A stretch of 64,000 nucleotides of DNA from the NCBI GenBank assembly GCA_016699695.1, contig CP065006.1, positions 1,612,001 through 1,676,000 of the forward strand, given 5' to 3'. The notes below the pieces were generated by a model. It had not been told where the DNA came from. It made no database searches and saw only the letters and a program-made list of their open reading frames with translations. Each line of letters begins with the position of its first letter. Position 1 is the first letter of the stretch. This DNA is from Bacteroidota bacterium. Lineage in GTDB: Bacteria; Bacteroidota; Bacteroidia; Bacteroidales; UBA10428. Below are positions 26,696-35,391 of the stretch, one piece after another. The translations under genes and the position numbers were made by a program.

Positions 26696-27598
26696 ATGCC
26701 ATATCTGAATTTCAATTCATCCAGTTCCTGGCTTAAGCTTGTCATCGCTTTTCTTTCGATACTTACGATTGGTATTATCGTTTGGTTTGCAGGTTTTATG
26801 TTGTCACGCATCTTTTTTCAGTTCGATGTGCATGCTTCAAACGAAATCCTTCATGGCCGCACTTCGCAACTCTCACTGACTCAAATAAAGTATTTTCAAT
26901 TTATGCGAATACTTGGTTTTTACATTCTTCCGGGCTTGTTTCTGGGCTGGATTTTATCGACTCCTGAGAAATTTTACATTCCTCACCTTCAAAAACCAAA
27001 GCTTGTAAGCCTTTTACTGATGATACTGTGTGTGTTAGCAGCAATACCTCTTTTGTGGTGGCTTAGCGGAATAAGCCTTGATCTTGCACCCAATCATGCC
27101 AGCCTGCAAAACAACGATGGCATGAATGTGTTGAATCGTTTATCGCCAGCAATACTTTTAGGAAATGGCACCGGCACTTTTTTGATGAATCTTCTCTTAT
27201 TTGCGGTTTTGCAGGTAATAGGCGAGGAATTAATTTTCAGAGGTGTGTTGCAAAAGGTGTTTCTTGAAATTACCCACCAGAATGTTCCCTCGGTAGTTTT
27301 AACTGCTTTACTCTTTGGTATTTTTGGTTGGCAACCGGCAGGCTTTATCCCAGGATTTTTCGCGGGGCTTATGTTTGGGTTTATCCTCGTCTGGAGTGGC
27401 AATATCTGGCTGCCAATTGCAGCTCATTTTATACTGAAGACCTTGTTAGTAGTAGTATCGTATTTTAATCCACAGGCTGAAAATATCCCCGATGGTAATT
27501 TATTGGAGATTTCGACCCCTGTGTTACTTGTTGCCTTTTCTTTGTTGATAGCAGTGATGTTCTTTTTCAGACGATACGAGAAAAAGGTGCTTAATTAG
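26696..27598 (+). CDS. CPBP family intramembrane glutamic endopeptidase
   Basis: This 300-residue membrane protein has about eight helices. The CAAX-protease/bacteriocin-processing (PF02517) motifs are present: GEELIFRG with E177, E178 and R182, FGIFGWQPAGFIPGFFAGL, and a late WLPIAAHFILKT with the conserved histidine. Family members cleave near C-termini or serve in immunity to self-made peptides; no such peptide is visible here. Its stop overlaps the end of the convergent gene 27595-28317. Confidence 0.9.
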   Translation: MPYLNFNSSSSWLKLVIAFLSILTIGIIVWFAGFMLSRIFFQFDVHASNEILHGRTSQLSLTQIKYFQFMRILGFYILPGLFLGWILSTPEKFYIPHLQKPKLVSLLLMILCVLAAIPLLWWLSGISLDLAPNHASLQNNDGMNVLNRLSPAILLGNGTGTFLMNLLLFAVLQVIGEELIFRGVLQKVFLEITHQNVPSVVLTALLFGIFGWQPAGFIPGFFAGLMFGFILVWSGNIWLPIAAHFILKTLLVVVSYFNPQAENIPDGNLLEISTPVLLVAFSLLIAVMFFFRRYEKKVLN

Positions 27599-28317
27599 TA
27601 GCGCATATTTTCATCGACTTCCGCTTTTTCCAACTCACTTTTTCTGAATACATACACTAAGCCGTATTTTTCTGCACTGATCCGCCTATCGGCATCGGGC
27701 AGGTTACTGTAGTGTTCTTCCACCTCGTTCCAAACCTTTAAAATAATTTCGTCTGCAGAGGTTCGCATGGCTGCAAGGTTTTCGAGGCAACGCTGATGGT
27801 TTTTCTGTAGGGTTTTCTGAAATTTCATGGCATCAATAAATTGCTCGTAACGCACTTTCACCACAGCAATTGTTGGATTGGTAACCGGGCTTTTTCCTTG
27901 CTTTTTTCTCTCTTCTTCGCCATCAATAATCCAACGTCCCCATTCCATTAATTCTGCTTCTGTCTGAAGGGTGGGTGTTTTCTTTTCGTCCTCGTCAAGC
28001 TTGTAAAAATTTCGTTCACTCACAGGAAGTTCGCCACGCATTATTGCCATGTTTACTACCTGAATAAAGTGAGAAACGTAGAGCTTCGCCTTTTTCATTG
28101 TGCGTGTATAGTCCTTGCTTTTCTCTACTTGTTTTTCAAAAGACTGACGTGTTTCGAGCAATGCTTTTTCAAAAGAAGGCAAAAAGGACTGCACGCGCTG
28201 AAAAGTACTTTGTGAAAAAGCCAATTTAAAGGGTGGATTCTCACGCGCAAGCTGGAAAGCTATTTTCAGTGCTTTGAGGCGTGCTGAATCGGTATTGGGC
28301 AATCGACGATACGGCAT
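27595..28317 (-). CDS. Conserved hypothetical protein, helical
   Basis: I start at ATG 28317 (MPYRRLPNTD), giving 240 residues. The open frame continues to 28392, but the added stretch is hydrophobic, lies in AT-rich leader sequence and would be out of place. The protein is almost entirely helical and highly charged (RQSFEKQVEKSKDYTRTMKK, FYKLDEDEKKTP). It has no signal peptide. I have the impression of a Bacteroidota-specific family but cannot name a function. It is convergent with the CPBP gene, with 4 bases shared. Confidence 0.7.
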   Translation of the reverse strand: MPYRRLPNTDSARLKALKIAFQLARENPPFKLAFSQSTFQRVQSFLPSFEKALLETRQSFEKQVEKSKDYTRTMKKAKLYVSHFIQVVNMAIMRGELPVSERNFYKLDEDEKKTPTLQTEAELMEWGRWIIDGEEERKKQGKSPVTNPTIAVVKVRYEQFIDAMKFQKTLQKNHQRCLENLAAMRTSADEIILKVWNEVEEHYSNLPDADRRISAEKYGLVYVFRKSELEKAEVDENMRY

Positions 28318-28599
28318 TGCAACACGGTTTAATGAATATCTAATAAAAAGGCAGATACGAATATAGCAATCGATTAGAAAAAAACAATACATTCGTACAC
28401 TTTTTTATCAATACTAAATTTTGATTTTCAGATTTTTAGCCTGCATCAAGGGTTTACGGTCATTCATTATTTGAAAAAATATTTACACCGTCGTGACGTT
28501 AGGCGCTAAATTTTATGTTTCCAGGCAATTCTTGGCTCCTTCATTTTTTATTTAATGCAAATAAAGTATCTTCAATACCTTGAAATTAAACCATAAGCC

Positions 28600-29973
28600 A
28601 TGATGTTTTCTCCTGAAACTTACCGAAACCGTCGCCAGCTGCTTTTAAGCAGCCTGCACAACGGACTTATTCTGATAATGGGCAACATCCACAGCCCGCG
28701 CAACTATAAAGGCAACACCTATCCATTCAGGCAAGACAGTAACTTTCTGTACTTTGCCGGTATCGACTTGCCCGGACTGGCTCTCACCATCGATGCCCAA
28801 TCAGGCAAGGCCACTCTTTATGGCGATGACCTTAGCTTAGAAGATACTATCTGGACAGGCCCTCAACCAGGCCTTGCCGAATGGGCCTCACGGTCTGGTA
28901 TCGAACAGGTAAAATCAAGCAAGGAGCTTTTAACAGCGATAAAAAAAACGAGCCACATTCATTTTCTGCCTGCCTACCCATTCGAAAGAAAACTTTTCCT
29001 TTCTGAAGTGATGGCTTTGCCGGTTTCAGAATTGGCCAACAGACATTCAATTCCCCTTATTGAAGCCATTGTACAACAAAGAAGCATTAAATCGGAAGAA
29101 GAAGTTGCTCAGATAGAAGATGCCCTTAACCGCGCCACAGGAAAATTACATGTAGAAGCCATGCGAATGGCCAATGCCGGCATATATGAATATGAAATAG
29201 CCGGACAAATTGAGAGTACCATGTTGCGTAACAATTGCACTCCTGCCTATGGAATCATTTGCTCGGTAAGGGGCGAAGTACTGCACAACGAATATTACCA
29301 CAATAAACTTGAGACCGGACAAATGTTGCTCATTGATGCAGGTGCCGAAAACGCCATGCATTATGCATCCGACCTTACGCGTACCGTGCCGGTAGGTCGC
29401 CGGTTTAGTTCGCGGCAAAAAGCAATCTACACCATAGTTTTAAATGCGCTAAACCAGTCGATTGCGGCAATCAGACCAGGAGTACCTTACCGCGAAATTC
29501 ATTTGCAAGCTGCAAGAATCATCGCTACTGGCCTAAAAGAAGCCGGACTTATGAAAGGTGACATAAACGAAGCAGTGGCCCAAGGTGCACATGCACTCTT
29601 CTTCCCTCACGGTTTAGGGCATATGATGGGCTTAGATGTACATGACATGGAAGACCTTGGTGAAAATTATGTAGGTTACGACGCTACTGTGCAAAGAAGT
29701 AGTCAGTTTGGTACCGCCTACCTACGCTTGGCCAGAACCTTGCAAACAGGTTTTACTCTTACCGTGGAGCCTGGTATTTATTTTATTCCAACCTTGATAA
29801 AAATGTGGAAAAACGAGAAAAAGTTCGAGGCATTTATCAATTACATTGAAGTGGAAAAGTACCTCGATTTTGGTGGCATAAGGATAGAAGACAATGTGCT
29901 GGTTACAGAACAAGCTGGCAGAATTCTGGGTAAACCAGTGCCAAAATCGATCGAAGAAATTGAATCTCTTTAG
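28600..29973 (+). CDS. M24 family metallopeptidase (aminopeptidase P type)
   Basis: This enzyme is expected to remove an N-terminal residue before proline. The 457-residue protein has an N-terminal creatinase-like domain (~1-165) and the pita-bread catalytic domain. Metal ligands are seen in order: ASDLTRT (Asp, with the preceding LIDAGAE), HGLGHMMGLDVHD (His), VEPGIYF (Glu) and IRIEDNVLV (Glu). The length fits PepP. A second ATG follows immediately at 28603. The 3' flank carries the dispersed repeat copy 2. Confidence 0.92.
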   Translation: MMFSPETYRNRRQLLLSSLHNGLILIMGNIHSPRNYKGNTYPFRQDSNFLYFAGIDLPGLALTIDAQSGKATLYGDDLSLEDTIWTGPQPGLAEWASRSGIEQVKSSKELLTAIKKTSHIHFLPAYPFERKLFLSEVMALPVSELANRHSIPLIEAIVQQRSIKSEEEVAQIEDALNRATGKLHVEAMRMANAGIYEYEIAGQIESTMLRNNCTPAYGIICSVRGEVLHNEYYHNKLETGQMLLIDAGAENAMHYASDLTRTVPVGRRFSSRQKAIYTIVLNALNQSIAAIRPGVPYREIHLQAARIIATGLKEAGLMKGDINEAVAQGAHALFFPHGLGHMMGLDVHDMEDLGENYVGYDATVQRSSQFGTAYLRLARTLQTGFTLTVEPGIYFIPTLIKMWKNEKKFEAFINYIEVEKYLDFGGIRIEDNVLVTEQAGRILGKPVPKSIEEIESL

Positions 29974-29986
29974 TTGCATGTTCAAA

Positions 29987-30159
29987 TCGGATAAAGCTCC
30001 CCACAGCAAGCTGATGGGGTATCTGCAAAGAATTTTATTTTATTCGACTCAAGAGGCAGGGTATTTACCCGCGTACCCGCTTTTAGTCCCGATGTAAATA
30101 GGGATTCGATTATAAAATTTCATTTCGTGAACTCATGAAATTTAAGTCTCACGAATAAA
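29987..30159. repeat. Dispersed structured repeat, copy 2
   Basis: This is the partner of 7565-7736. It retains the CCCC(A)/TGGGG hairpin, a CGACTCAAGAGGCA arm (degenerate relative to copy 1) and the perfect aaatttcat/atgaaattt stem. It fills most of the space between the M24 peptidase and the signalling operon. Confidence 0.8.
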
Positions 30160-30213
30160 TAATTTCTTAGGGCCTGTAACAAATTTTACAGAATTATTGT
30201 ATATTGAATCTCC

Positions 30214-30231
30214 ATTGCTAACAATAGCAAT
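30214..30231 (+). promoter_or_regulatory. Hairpin abutting the start codon of the receiver-PP2C gene
   Basis: ATTGCTA (30214-30220), loop ACAA, TAGCAAT (30225-30231). The stem ends two bases before the ATG at 30234, so its folding would hide the ribosome-binding region. This could set translation of the whole operon, though small AT-rich stems are common by chance. Confidence 0.4.
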
Positions 30232-30233
30232 TT

Positions 30234-31454
30234 ATGAACTCAAATTATAAAATACTTCTTGCCGACGATTCTGAATCGTATTTGCGTATCATTCAGCAGA
30301 TTTTTGAAATTATTGGCGAAAAATACGAGCTGATTTTTGCACATGATGGCAAGGAAGCCTGTAACCTGGCATTGCTGCACAAGCCTGATTTACTTATTTT
30401 CGATATTATTATGCCTGAAATGAATGGCATTGAGGCTTCGAAATTCATTCGCGAAAACGAAGAAACCAAAGACATACCCATCATTCTTCTTTCAGCAACC
30501 GAAAGCCTTAAAGCAGCTTACGAAATAGGAGCAAACGACTTTATCTCGAAACCCTTTAACCAATACGAACTACTCATAAAAGTCCGATCGGCCCTTAACC
30601 TGGTGGGTAAAATAAAAACTATTGGTGAACAAAAAGCCGTAATCGAAAAAAAACATCAGGAATTAATCCGGCAGAACGAAATTATCACCGAGCAACAAAA
30701 CGATATTTTAGGCGACATCCGCTATTCGAAACGGATACAAAACAGCGTATTGCCTACTCAGGAATTACTTCAAGAAATTATTCCGGATCATTTTATACTT
30801 AACCTCCCCCGCAACATTGTCAGTGGCGATTTTTACTGGGTTGGCCGGCATCACGACCACAGGGCTATTGCTGTAGCCGATTGCACAGGACACGGTATAT
30901 CAGGAGCGCTTATGACAATGGCCGGTATGGCTTTCCTAAACGACATCATGGGTAAACCAACCCACCTGATGGCGCACGAAGTGCTCTTCGAACTGCGCAA
31001 AATGATTATGCACCTGCTGAAACAAAAAGGCAACGATGGGGAAGCCAGCGATGGCATGGATATAAGCCTTACACTGGTAAGGCCTGATAACAAAAAAATG
31101 TACTTTGCCGGGGCCAACAATCCTGTTTATATTGTGCGCAATGGACAATTGGAAGTAATTAAGGGCGACCGCATGCCTATAGGCATTCATCTCAACTTCG
31201 AACGCCCTTTTACTCTAGTAGAAATTGATATTGAACCAGGCGATATGGTATACCTTTTCTCCGATGGTTTTGCCGATCAGTTTGGAGGGCCACACAACAA
31301 GAAATTCCGTTACCAGGCCTTTCAGAATTTATTGTTCGAGATACACCAAAAACCGCTGGAAATACAAAAAAGCATACTCGAAAAAACCATAATCGAATGG
31401 AAAGGTCACCATCTCCAGGTCGATGACATGATGGTGCTTGGATATAAAATTTAG
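30234..31454 (+). CDS. Response regulator with PP2C/SpoIIE phosphatase output
   Basis: This 406-residue protein has a receiver domain at 1-~120 (DD at 11-12, phospho-acceptor D57 in LIFDIIMPEMNG, K of the conserved KPF), a coiled-coil linker (~125-165) and a SpoIIE-type PP2C phosphatase domain (~180-406: SGDFYWVG, VADCTGHGISGALM, SDGMDISL, FSDGFADQFGG). Phosphorylation should switch the phosphatase, which by analogy with SiaA would act on the SiaC-like phosphoprotein two genes on. It is first in a four-gene operon; the next gene starts 22 bases on. Confidence 0.93.
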   Translation: MNSNYKILLADDSESYLRIIQQIFEIIGEKYELIFAHDGKEACNLALLHKPDLLIFDIIMPEMNGIEASKFIRENEETKDIPIILLSATESLKAAYEIGANDFISKPFNQYELLIKVRSALNLVGKIKTIGEQKAVIEKKHQELIRQNEIITEQQNDILGDIRYSKRIQNSVLPTQELLQEIIPDHFILNLPRNIVSGDFYWVGRHHDHRAIAVADCTGHGISGALMTMAGMAFLNDIMGKPTHLMAHEVLFELRKMIMHLLKQKGNDGEASDGMDISLTLVRPDNKKMYFAGANNPVYIVRNGQLEVIKGDRMPIGIHLNFERPFTLVEIDIEPGDMVYLFSDGFADQFGGPHNKKFRYQAFQNLLFEIHQKPLEIQKSILEKTIIEWKGHHLQVDDMMVLGYKI

Positions 31455-31476
31455 TCCTAAAAACCCAACTCACAAA

Positions 31477-33216
31477 ATGGTCAGAATACTCCAAATCCCA
31501 CTCATTCTTATTGTGTTTCTGTTCGGAACCAACCTTTTCACGCTGGCCCAAACCCTCGATGTAAAAGAAAACGATGCCCAGGCCAAACAGTACCTCGATC
31601 AAGGAAACAAATCAGAAGCAGCCCGTTTATACAACCAGTCGGCCTTTTATTACCGGAGCAACGGACAAATGGCAAAGGCTATTGAATATTATCTGATTGT
31701 ACTCGATCTCAATACTGGCTTAAACAACCGTGTTGGGCAAATGCTAACCCACAGCAACCTTTCGATGCTTTACATTGAAACAGAACAATACGAACAGGCT
31801 CTGAAACATCTAAATGCCGAACTGAAATTCAGAGAGCAGTCGAAAAAACTTCCCGAGATATTGCCTGTATTGCTTACCATTGCCAATGTGCAATCTGAAC
31901 TAAAGCTTAACGCCGATGCCCTTGCAACCACCGAAAGATCCATTGAAATTGCCAAAGAAATAAACGACCTAACCCTGATCAAGCGTGCCTACGGGGTAGC
32001 CTATGATGTATATACCAAAGCAGGAAAACAAGATCAGGCCCAAGCCTATTTCGAACTTTATTCTGCCATCGACAAAAAAATTAAGGAAGACCAGATGGCC
32101 AATGTGCAATCTAGTGCCCAGCAACAAGTGAGCGAAGCCTACACAGCTAAGGCGGCTACCGAAAAAGAGTTAAACGTTACCAGCCAGGAACTTCAAAAAA
32201 CAGTTGGGGACCTTCAGGAAGCCGAGCGGATAAAGCTGCAACAGGAAATGGAGCTAAATCTTCAGCAGGCACTCATCAATGAGCAAGATGCCAATCTTCG
32301 CCTCGAAAGGGTGCGCAAGCGTTTCTGGGCATTTGGTTTTGGCGTAGCGCTTGTCTTTGTCTTTGTGCTGGCTTTCCTGGTTTTAAAAATTATTTCGGCC
32401 AATAAAAAAATCGAACTTCAACGCCAGCGCCTCGAAAAACAAAACAAAGAAATCAAATCGAGTATCTATTATGCCGAAACCATTCAAAAGGCTTTGCTGC
32501 CCGACCTCAAGGAAATCAGCAGCTTTGGCGATGGCTTTGTCATCTACCGTCCGAAAGACATCGTTTCTGGTGACTTCTATTGGTTTGTGAAGGTTTCGGA
32601 AACACGAATGTTCCTTTCGGTAGTAGACTGCACCGGACATGGCGTTCCAGGTGCCTTTATGTCGATGATAGGCATTCGGATTTTGAGCGAGATTGTAGTG
32701 AAAATGAAAATCGACTCACCCGCTTCCATTCTCGAACACTTGAACGAGATGGTACGCAATGCCCTTCGTCAGGAACAAACCGATAATAATGATGGAATGG
32801 ACCTTGCCGTAATCCGTCTCGACAGGCAACCCGACAATTCAACCCTGGTTACTTACTCGGGAGCCAAAAGGCCTCTGTACATCGGCTACAATTCCAACAA
32901 TGAACTTGACAGCCTAAGGCCCGACCGTAAATCGATAGGTGGACATCAACCAGCCAAACGATTTATCGATTTTGCCGACCAAACCGTAAAACTTGGAAAA
33001 GACGATGTATTGTACCTCTTTACTGATGGTATAGTAGACCAGAACGACCCTTTCCGTAAAAAGTTTGGTAGTGCCCGACTCGAAAACCTGCTCAAATCAA
33101 TTATTGGAGAAGAGGCCAATAAACAAAAGAGCATTATGGAAGAAAAGATCGACCTTTTTATGCGCGATGAGGCTCAACGAGATGATATCGCCATATTAGG
33201 CTTTAAATTAAAATGA
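31477..33216 (+). CDS. TPR-containing membrane PP2C/SpoIIE phosphatase
   Basis: I start at ATG 31477 (MVRILQIPLILIVFLF), where a signal peptide begins; 579 residues. After the signal (cleavage near LAQ, ~25) come tetratricopeptide repeats (~30-215), a coiled coil (~215-285), one transmembrane helix (~290-312), a linker and a PP2C domain (~345-579: SGDFYWFV, VVDCTGHGVPGAFMS, DGMDLAVI, FTDGIVDQND). TPRs are therefore periplasmic and the phosphatase cytosolic, a topology for sensing envelope conditions. Its stop overlaps the siaB-like start by 4 bases (ATGA). Confidence 0.93.
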   Translation: MVRILQIPLILIVFLFGTNLFTLAQTLDVKENDAQAKQYLDQGNKSEAARLYNQSAFYYRSNGQMAKAIEYYLIVLDLNTGLNNRVGQMLTHSNLSMLYIETEQYEQALKHLNAELKFREQSKKLPEILPVLLTIANVQSELKLNADALATTERSIEIAKEINDLTLIKRAYGVAYDVYTKAGKQDQAQAYFELYSAIDKKIKEDQMANVQSSAQQQVSEAYTAKAATEKELNVTSQELQKTVGDLQEAERIKLQQEMELNLQQALINEQDANLRLERVRKRFWAFGFGVALVFVFVLAFLVLKIISANKKIELQRQRLEKQNKEIKSSIYYAETIQKALLPDLKEISSFGDGFVIYRPKDIVSGDFYWFVKVSETRMFLSVVDCTGHGVPGAFMSMIGIRILSEIVVKMKIDSPASILEHLNEMVRNALRQEQTDNNDGMDLAVIRLDRQPDNSTLVTYSGAKRPLYIGYNSNNELDSLRPDRKSIGGHQPAKRFIDFADQTVKLGKDDVLYLFTDGIVDQNDPFRKKFGSARLENLLKSIIGEEANKQKSIMEEKIDLFMRDEAQRDDIAILGFKLK

Positions 33217-33758
33217 AAGGAATGTTTGTGAATGCACCCAATTATAGCAATGTAATTGCTTATCACGGCCCGATAAGCATCAACCTGACTGCTTTTGTAG
33301 GAAACTACATGAAGGATACGCTTGCGGCAGACCAACAGGTGGTTACACGGATTTTTAAAGTGTTTATAGAACTCGTACAAAATATTTCGAATTATTCGGT
33401 TCAGGTGAATCAAACTTTACTCACTAACCGCCAGAGCAGAAATGGCATCGGATGGTTTTCGATTGACGAAAATGAAAATGTATACCTGATCTCGACCGGC
33501 AACATGATTAACAAAGAGCATGGTCCAATTCTACAAAAAAACTGTGCACACATCAATCAGCTCAGCGAACAGGAACTTCGTGAACTGAAACGCGAAACAC
33601 GCAAACAATCAAGCATACGCGATGTAGGTGCTCATATTGGACTTATTCATACAGGCCTTATCACCAATAACCCTCTCACCATCGATATAAGCCCTGTAGA
33701 TGAGCAGCACTCGTTCTTTAAAATTACTGCCCAGGTGAATAAAATAATTAATAATTAA
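33213..33758 (+). CDS. siaB: SiaB family protein kinase (DUF6272)
   Basis: This 181-residue protein has a GHKL-like ATP-binding region; FKVFIELVQNISNYS (~47-61) contains the N-box E and N. This is the SiaB family, which in Pseudomonas aeruginosa phosphorylates SiaC on a threonine and opposes the phosphatase SiaA. Start ATG 33213 overlaps the previous stop. The order PP2C, SiaB, SiaC follows siaA-siaB-siaC, but no siaD (GGDEF) follows, so the output differs. Confidence 0.9.
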   Translation: MKGMFVNAPNYSNVIAYHGPISINLTAFVGNYMKDTLAADQQVVTRIFKVFIELVQNISNYSVQVNQTLLTNRQSRNGIGWFSIDENENVYLISTGNMINKEHGPILQKNCAHINQLSEQELRELKRETRKQSSIRDVGAHIGLIHTGLITNNPLTIDISPVDEQHSFFKITAQVNKIINN

Positions 33759-33771
33759 ATACGATTACCGA

Positions 33772-34155
33772 ATGAAAAGTCTTGTTCTGAATACCGAACC
33801 CGAATCGCCTTACTACCCCGAGGTTTTCTTTAATGCTGAGACTGGAGTATGCGAAATTTCAGGAGAATCGTACATGGAAGAAGCTTATAAATTCTACCTT
33901 CCACTCATAAATTGGATAAAAGAATTTATAATCAGCGAAAAAAAGCCCCTTGAGCTCCATGTGAAGTTAATTTACTTCAATACAAGCTCTTCGCGGTTAA
34001 TTCTTGATATGCTCGATATTCTCAAAAAATTCCGCGATGAAGGCAACAAGGTCAAGGTTAAGTGGTTCTTCGATTCTGATGATCCGGATGTGAAGGACGA
34101 GGTAGAAGATTTTGAGATCGAATCGGGCATGGACATTGAACTCGTTGAAATGTAG
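33772..34155 (+). CDS. siaC: SiaC family regulatory phosphoprotein (DUF1987), operon copy
   Basis: This 127-residue protein of the DUF1987 family (PF09345) is 14 bases after siaB. The key motif LIYFNTSSSR contains T71, equivalent to the threonine phosphorylated by SiaB in Pseudomonas. An acidic C-terminal stretch (DSDDPDVKDEVEDFE) is typical. In P. aeruginosa unphosphorylated SiaC binds and activates the cyclase SiaD; the partner here is unknown. Two further DUF1987 genes lie at 58601-59381. A terminator closes the operon at 34210. Confidence 0.92.
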   Translation: MKSLVLNTEPESPYYPEVFFNAETGVCEISGESYMEEAYKFYLPLINWIKEFIISEKKPLELHVKLIYFNTSSSRLILDMLDILKKFRDEGNKVKVKWFFDSDDPDVKDEVEDFEIESGMDIELVEM

Positions 34156-34209
34156 CCACCTGCAAATCAGGTATCTTATAAAAACTTTTCAAATAACAAT
34201 GTATAATTA

Positions 34210-34239
34210 GGGTGTTGGGTTGACCAACATCCTTTTTTT
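34210..34239 (+). terminator. Intrinsic terminator of the PP2C-SiaB-SiaC operon
   Basis: GGGTGTTGG (34210-34218) pairs with CCAACATCC (34224-34232), one G-U wobble, loop of five, followed by seven T. It lies 55 bases after the siaC stop. Confidence 0.82.
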
Positions 34240-34284
34240 ATGATTATGAGAGTTTGATCTCAATACAACTATAAGGTCATGGCT

Positions 34285-35274
34285 TCAATAACGCTCCCAG
34301 AAACGGTACCTTCGGGTACTGTCGCCTAATTTTAGTGCCACAGCAATTTCGTGACTGCCATAGGACAATTGCGACAATTCATTGAATCCATAATCAAAGG
34401 AGTATCCGATATAAAATCGGTTGTATTTAAAGCCCATTAATGCTATCACATCTTTTGTTGTGCGGTAACTCATTCCGAACCAGTACTCGCCAATATAGAT
34501 AACCCTGAACGAAACTTCGGCAGTTCCCTGTAACTTTTCATTTCCACGGGCAATCATACCTGCTTCATAGCTCCATTCTGTAATGGACCTTATTTTACCT
34601 TTGTAAATACCTAAAAAATAATACTGCCTGATTTGTTGCAACTGCTTGTAGTTGGCAGTGACATCGCCAAATTTCACCGGCGATTGAAAGAGGTTGTATA
34701 CCGAAAACCCAACGTGGTAGGTTGGGGTAGAAAAATCTGCTCCCACTGCAGCATCCGGAGTATAGGTTGATGCTCCCAGGTATCCTGCCAGTGGATCATC
34801 GGGGCTTGCAAAAGCAGCTAGTTCTTCGTCGATTCTAAACTGGTTGGCAAGAAAAGACAAACCAAAGGACAATTGCGAATTATACATGGAAATATGGTAA
34901 GCATAAGTAGCCGAAAAGGTGGTGCGATTGGCAGCCCCATTGCGGTCTTTCATTAAAAATGTACCTAAACCAACCCTGCCGGAGGTGCCTTTTTTAAAAT
35001 TTTTAGCACCTGGTTTATTCTTATTAATTAATGGGGTGGTCGATTTCAGAATACGGGTTGAAAGGCTTACCGAATAGGTTTCAGGAGAATATTGATAGCC
35101 CAGCCATTGTTTGCGTCCGTTAAAGGAAAGACTCGTCATGCCATCGATGCCAGCCAGCGAAGGATTAATAATAAACTCGTTGAGTACGTACTGACTGAAA
35201 ATAGGTGCCTGCTGTCCATAACCCAGGTTAGGAATGCTACAAATTATCAATAATATGGTTAAAATTTTTCGCAT
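34285..35274 (-). CDS. PorP/SprF family type IX secretion outer-membrane protein
   Basis: I start at ATG 35274 (MRKILTILLIICSIPNLGYG), giving 329 residues with a signal peptide. The mature N-terminus QQAPIFSQYVLNEFIINPSLAG is the PorP/SprF hallmark (TIGR03519), followed by a beta-barrel (GRVGLGTFLMKDRNG, YHVGFSVYNLFQSP, WFGMSYRTTKDVIALMGFKY). Members bind T9SS type B substrates such as SprB and help bring them to the surface. It lies 117 bases after the giant SprB-like gene on the same strand, the same gene order as sprB-sprF in Flavobacterium johnsoniae. Confidence 0.93.
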   Translation of the reverse strand: MRKILTILLIICSIPNLGYGQQAPIFSQYVLNEFIINPSLAGIDGMTSLSFNGRKQWLGYQYSPETYSVSLSTRILKSTTPLINKNKPGAKNFKKGTSGRVGLGTFLMKDRNGAANRTTFSATYAYHISMYNSQLSFGLSFLANQFRIDEELAAFASPDDPLAGYLGASTYTPDAAVGADFSTPTYHVGFSVYNLFQSPVKFGDVTANYKQLQQIRQYYFLGIYKGKIRSITEWSYEAGMIARGNEKLQGTAEVSFRVIYIGEYWFGMSYRTTKDVIALMGFKYNRFYIGYSFDYGFNELSQLSYGSHEIAVALKLGDSTRRYRFWERY

Positions 35275-35391
35275 AAACCACCACAGCTTCTTCCTGCTAC
35301 CTGGCAAATATTTATAAAAATTTGTGAGTAACAACAATAATAATGGGTTTAGTTATGAAAACGAATGTCTTATTTGATAAAACGGAAGGAT

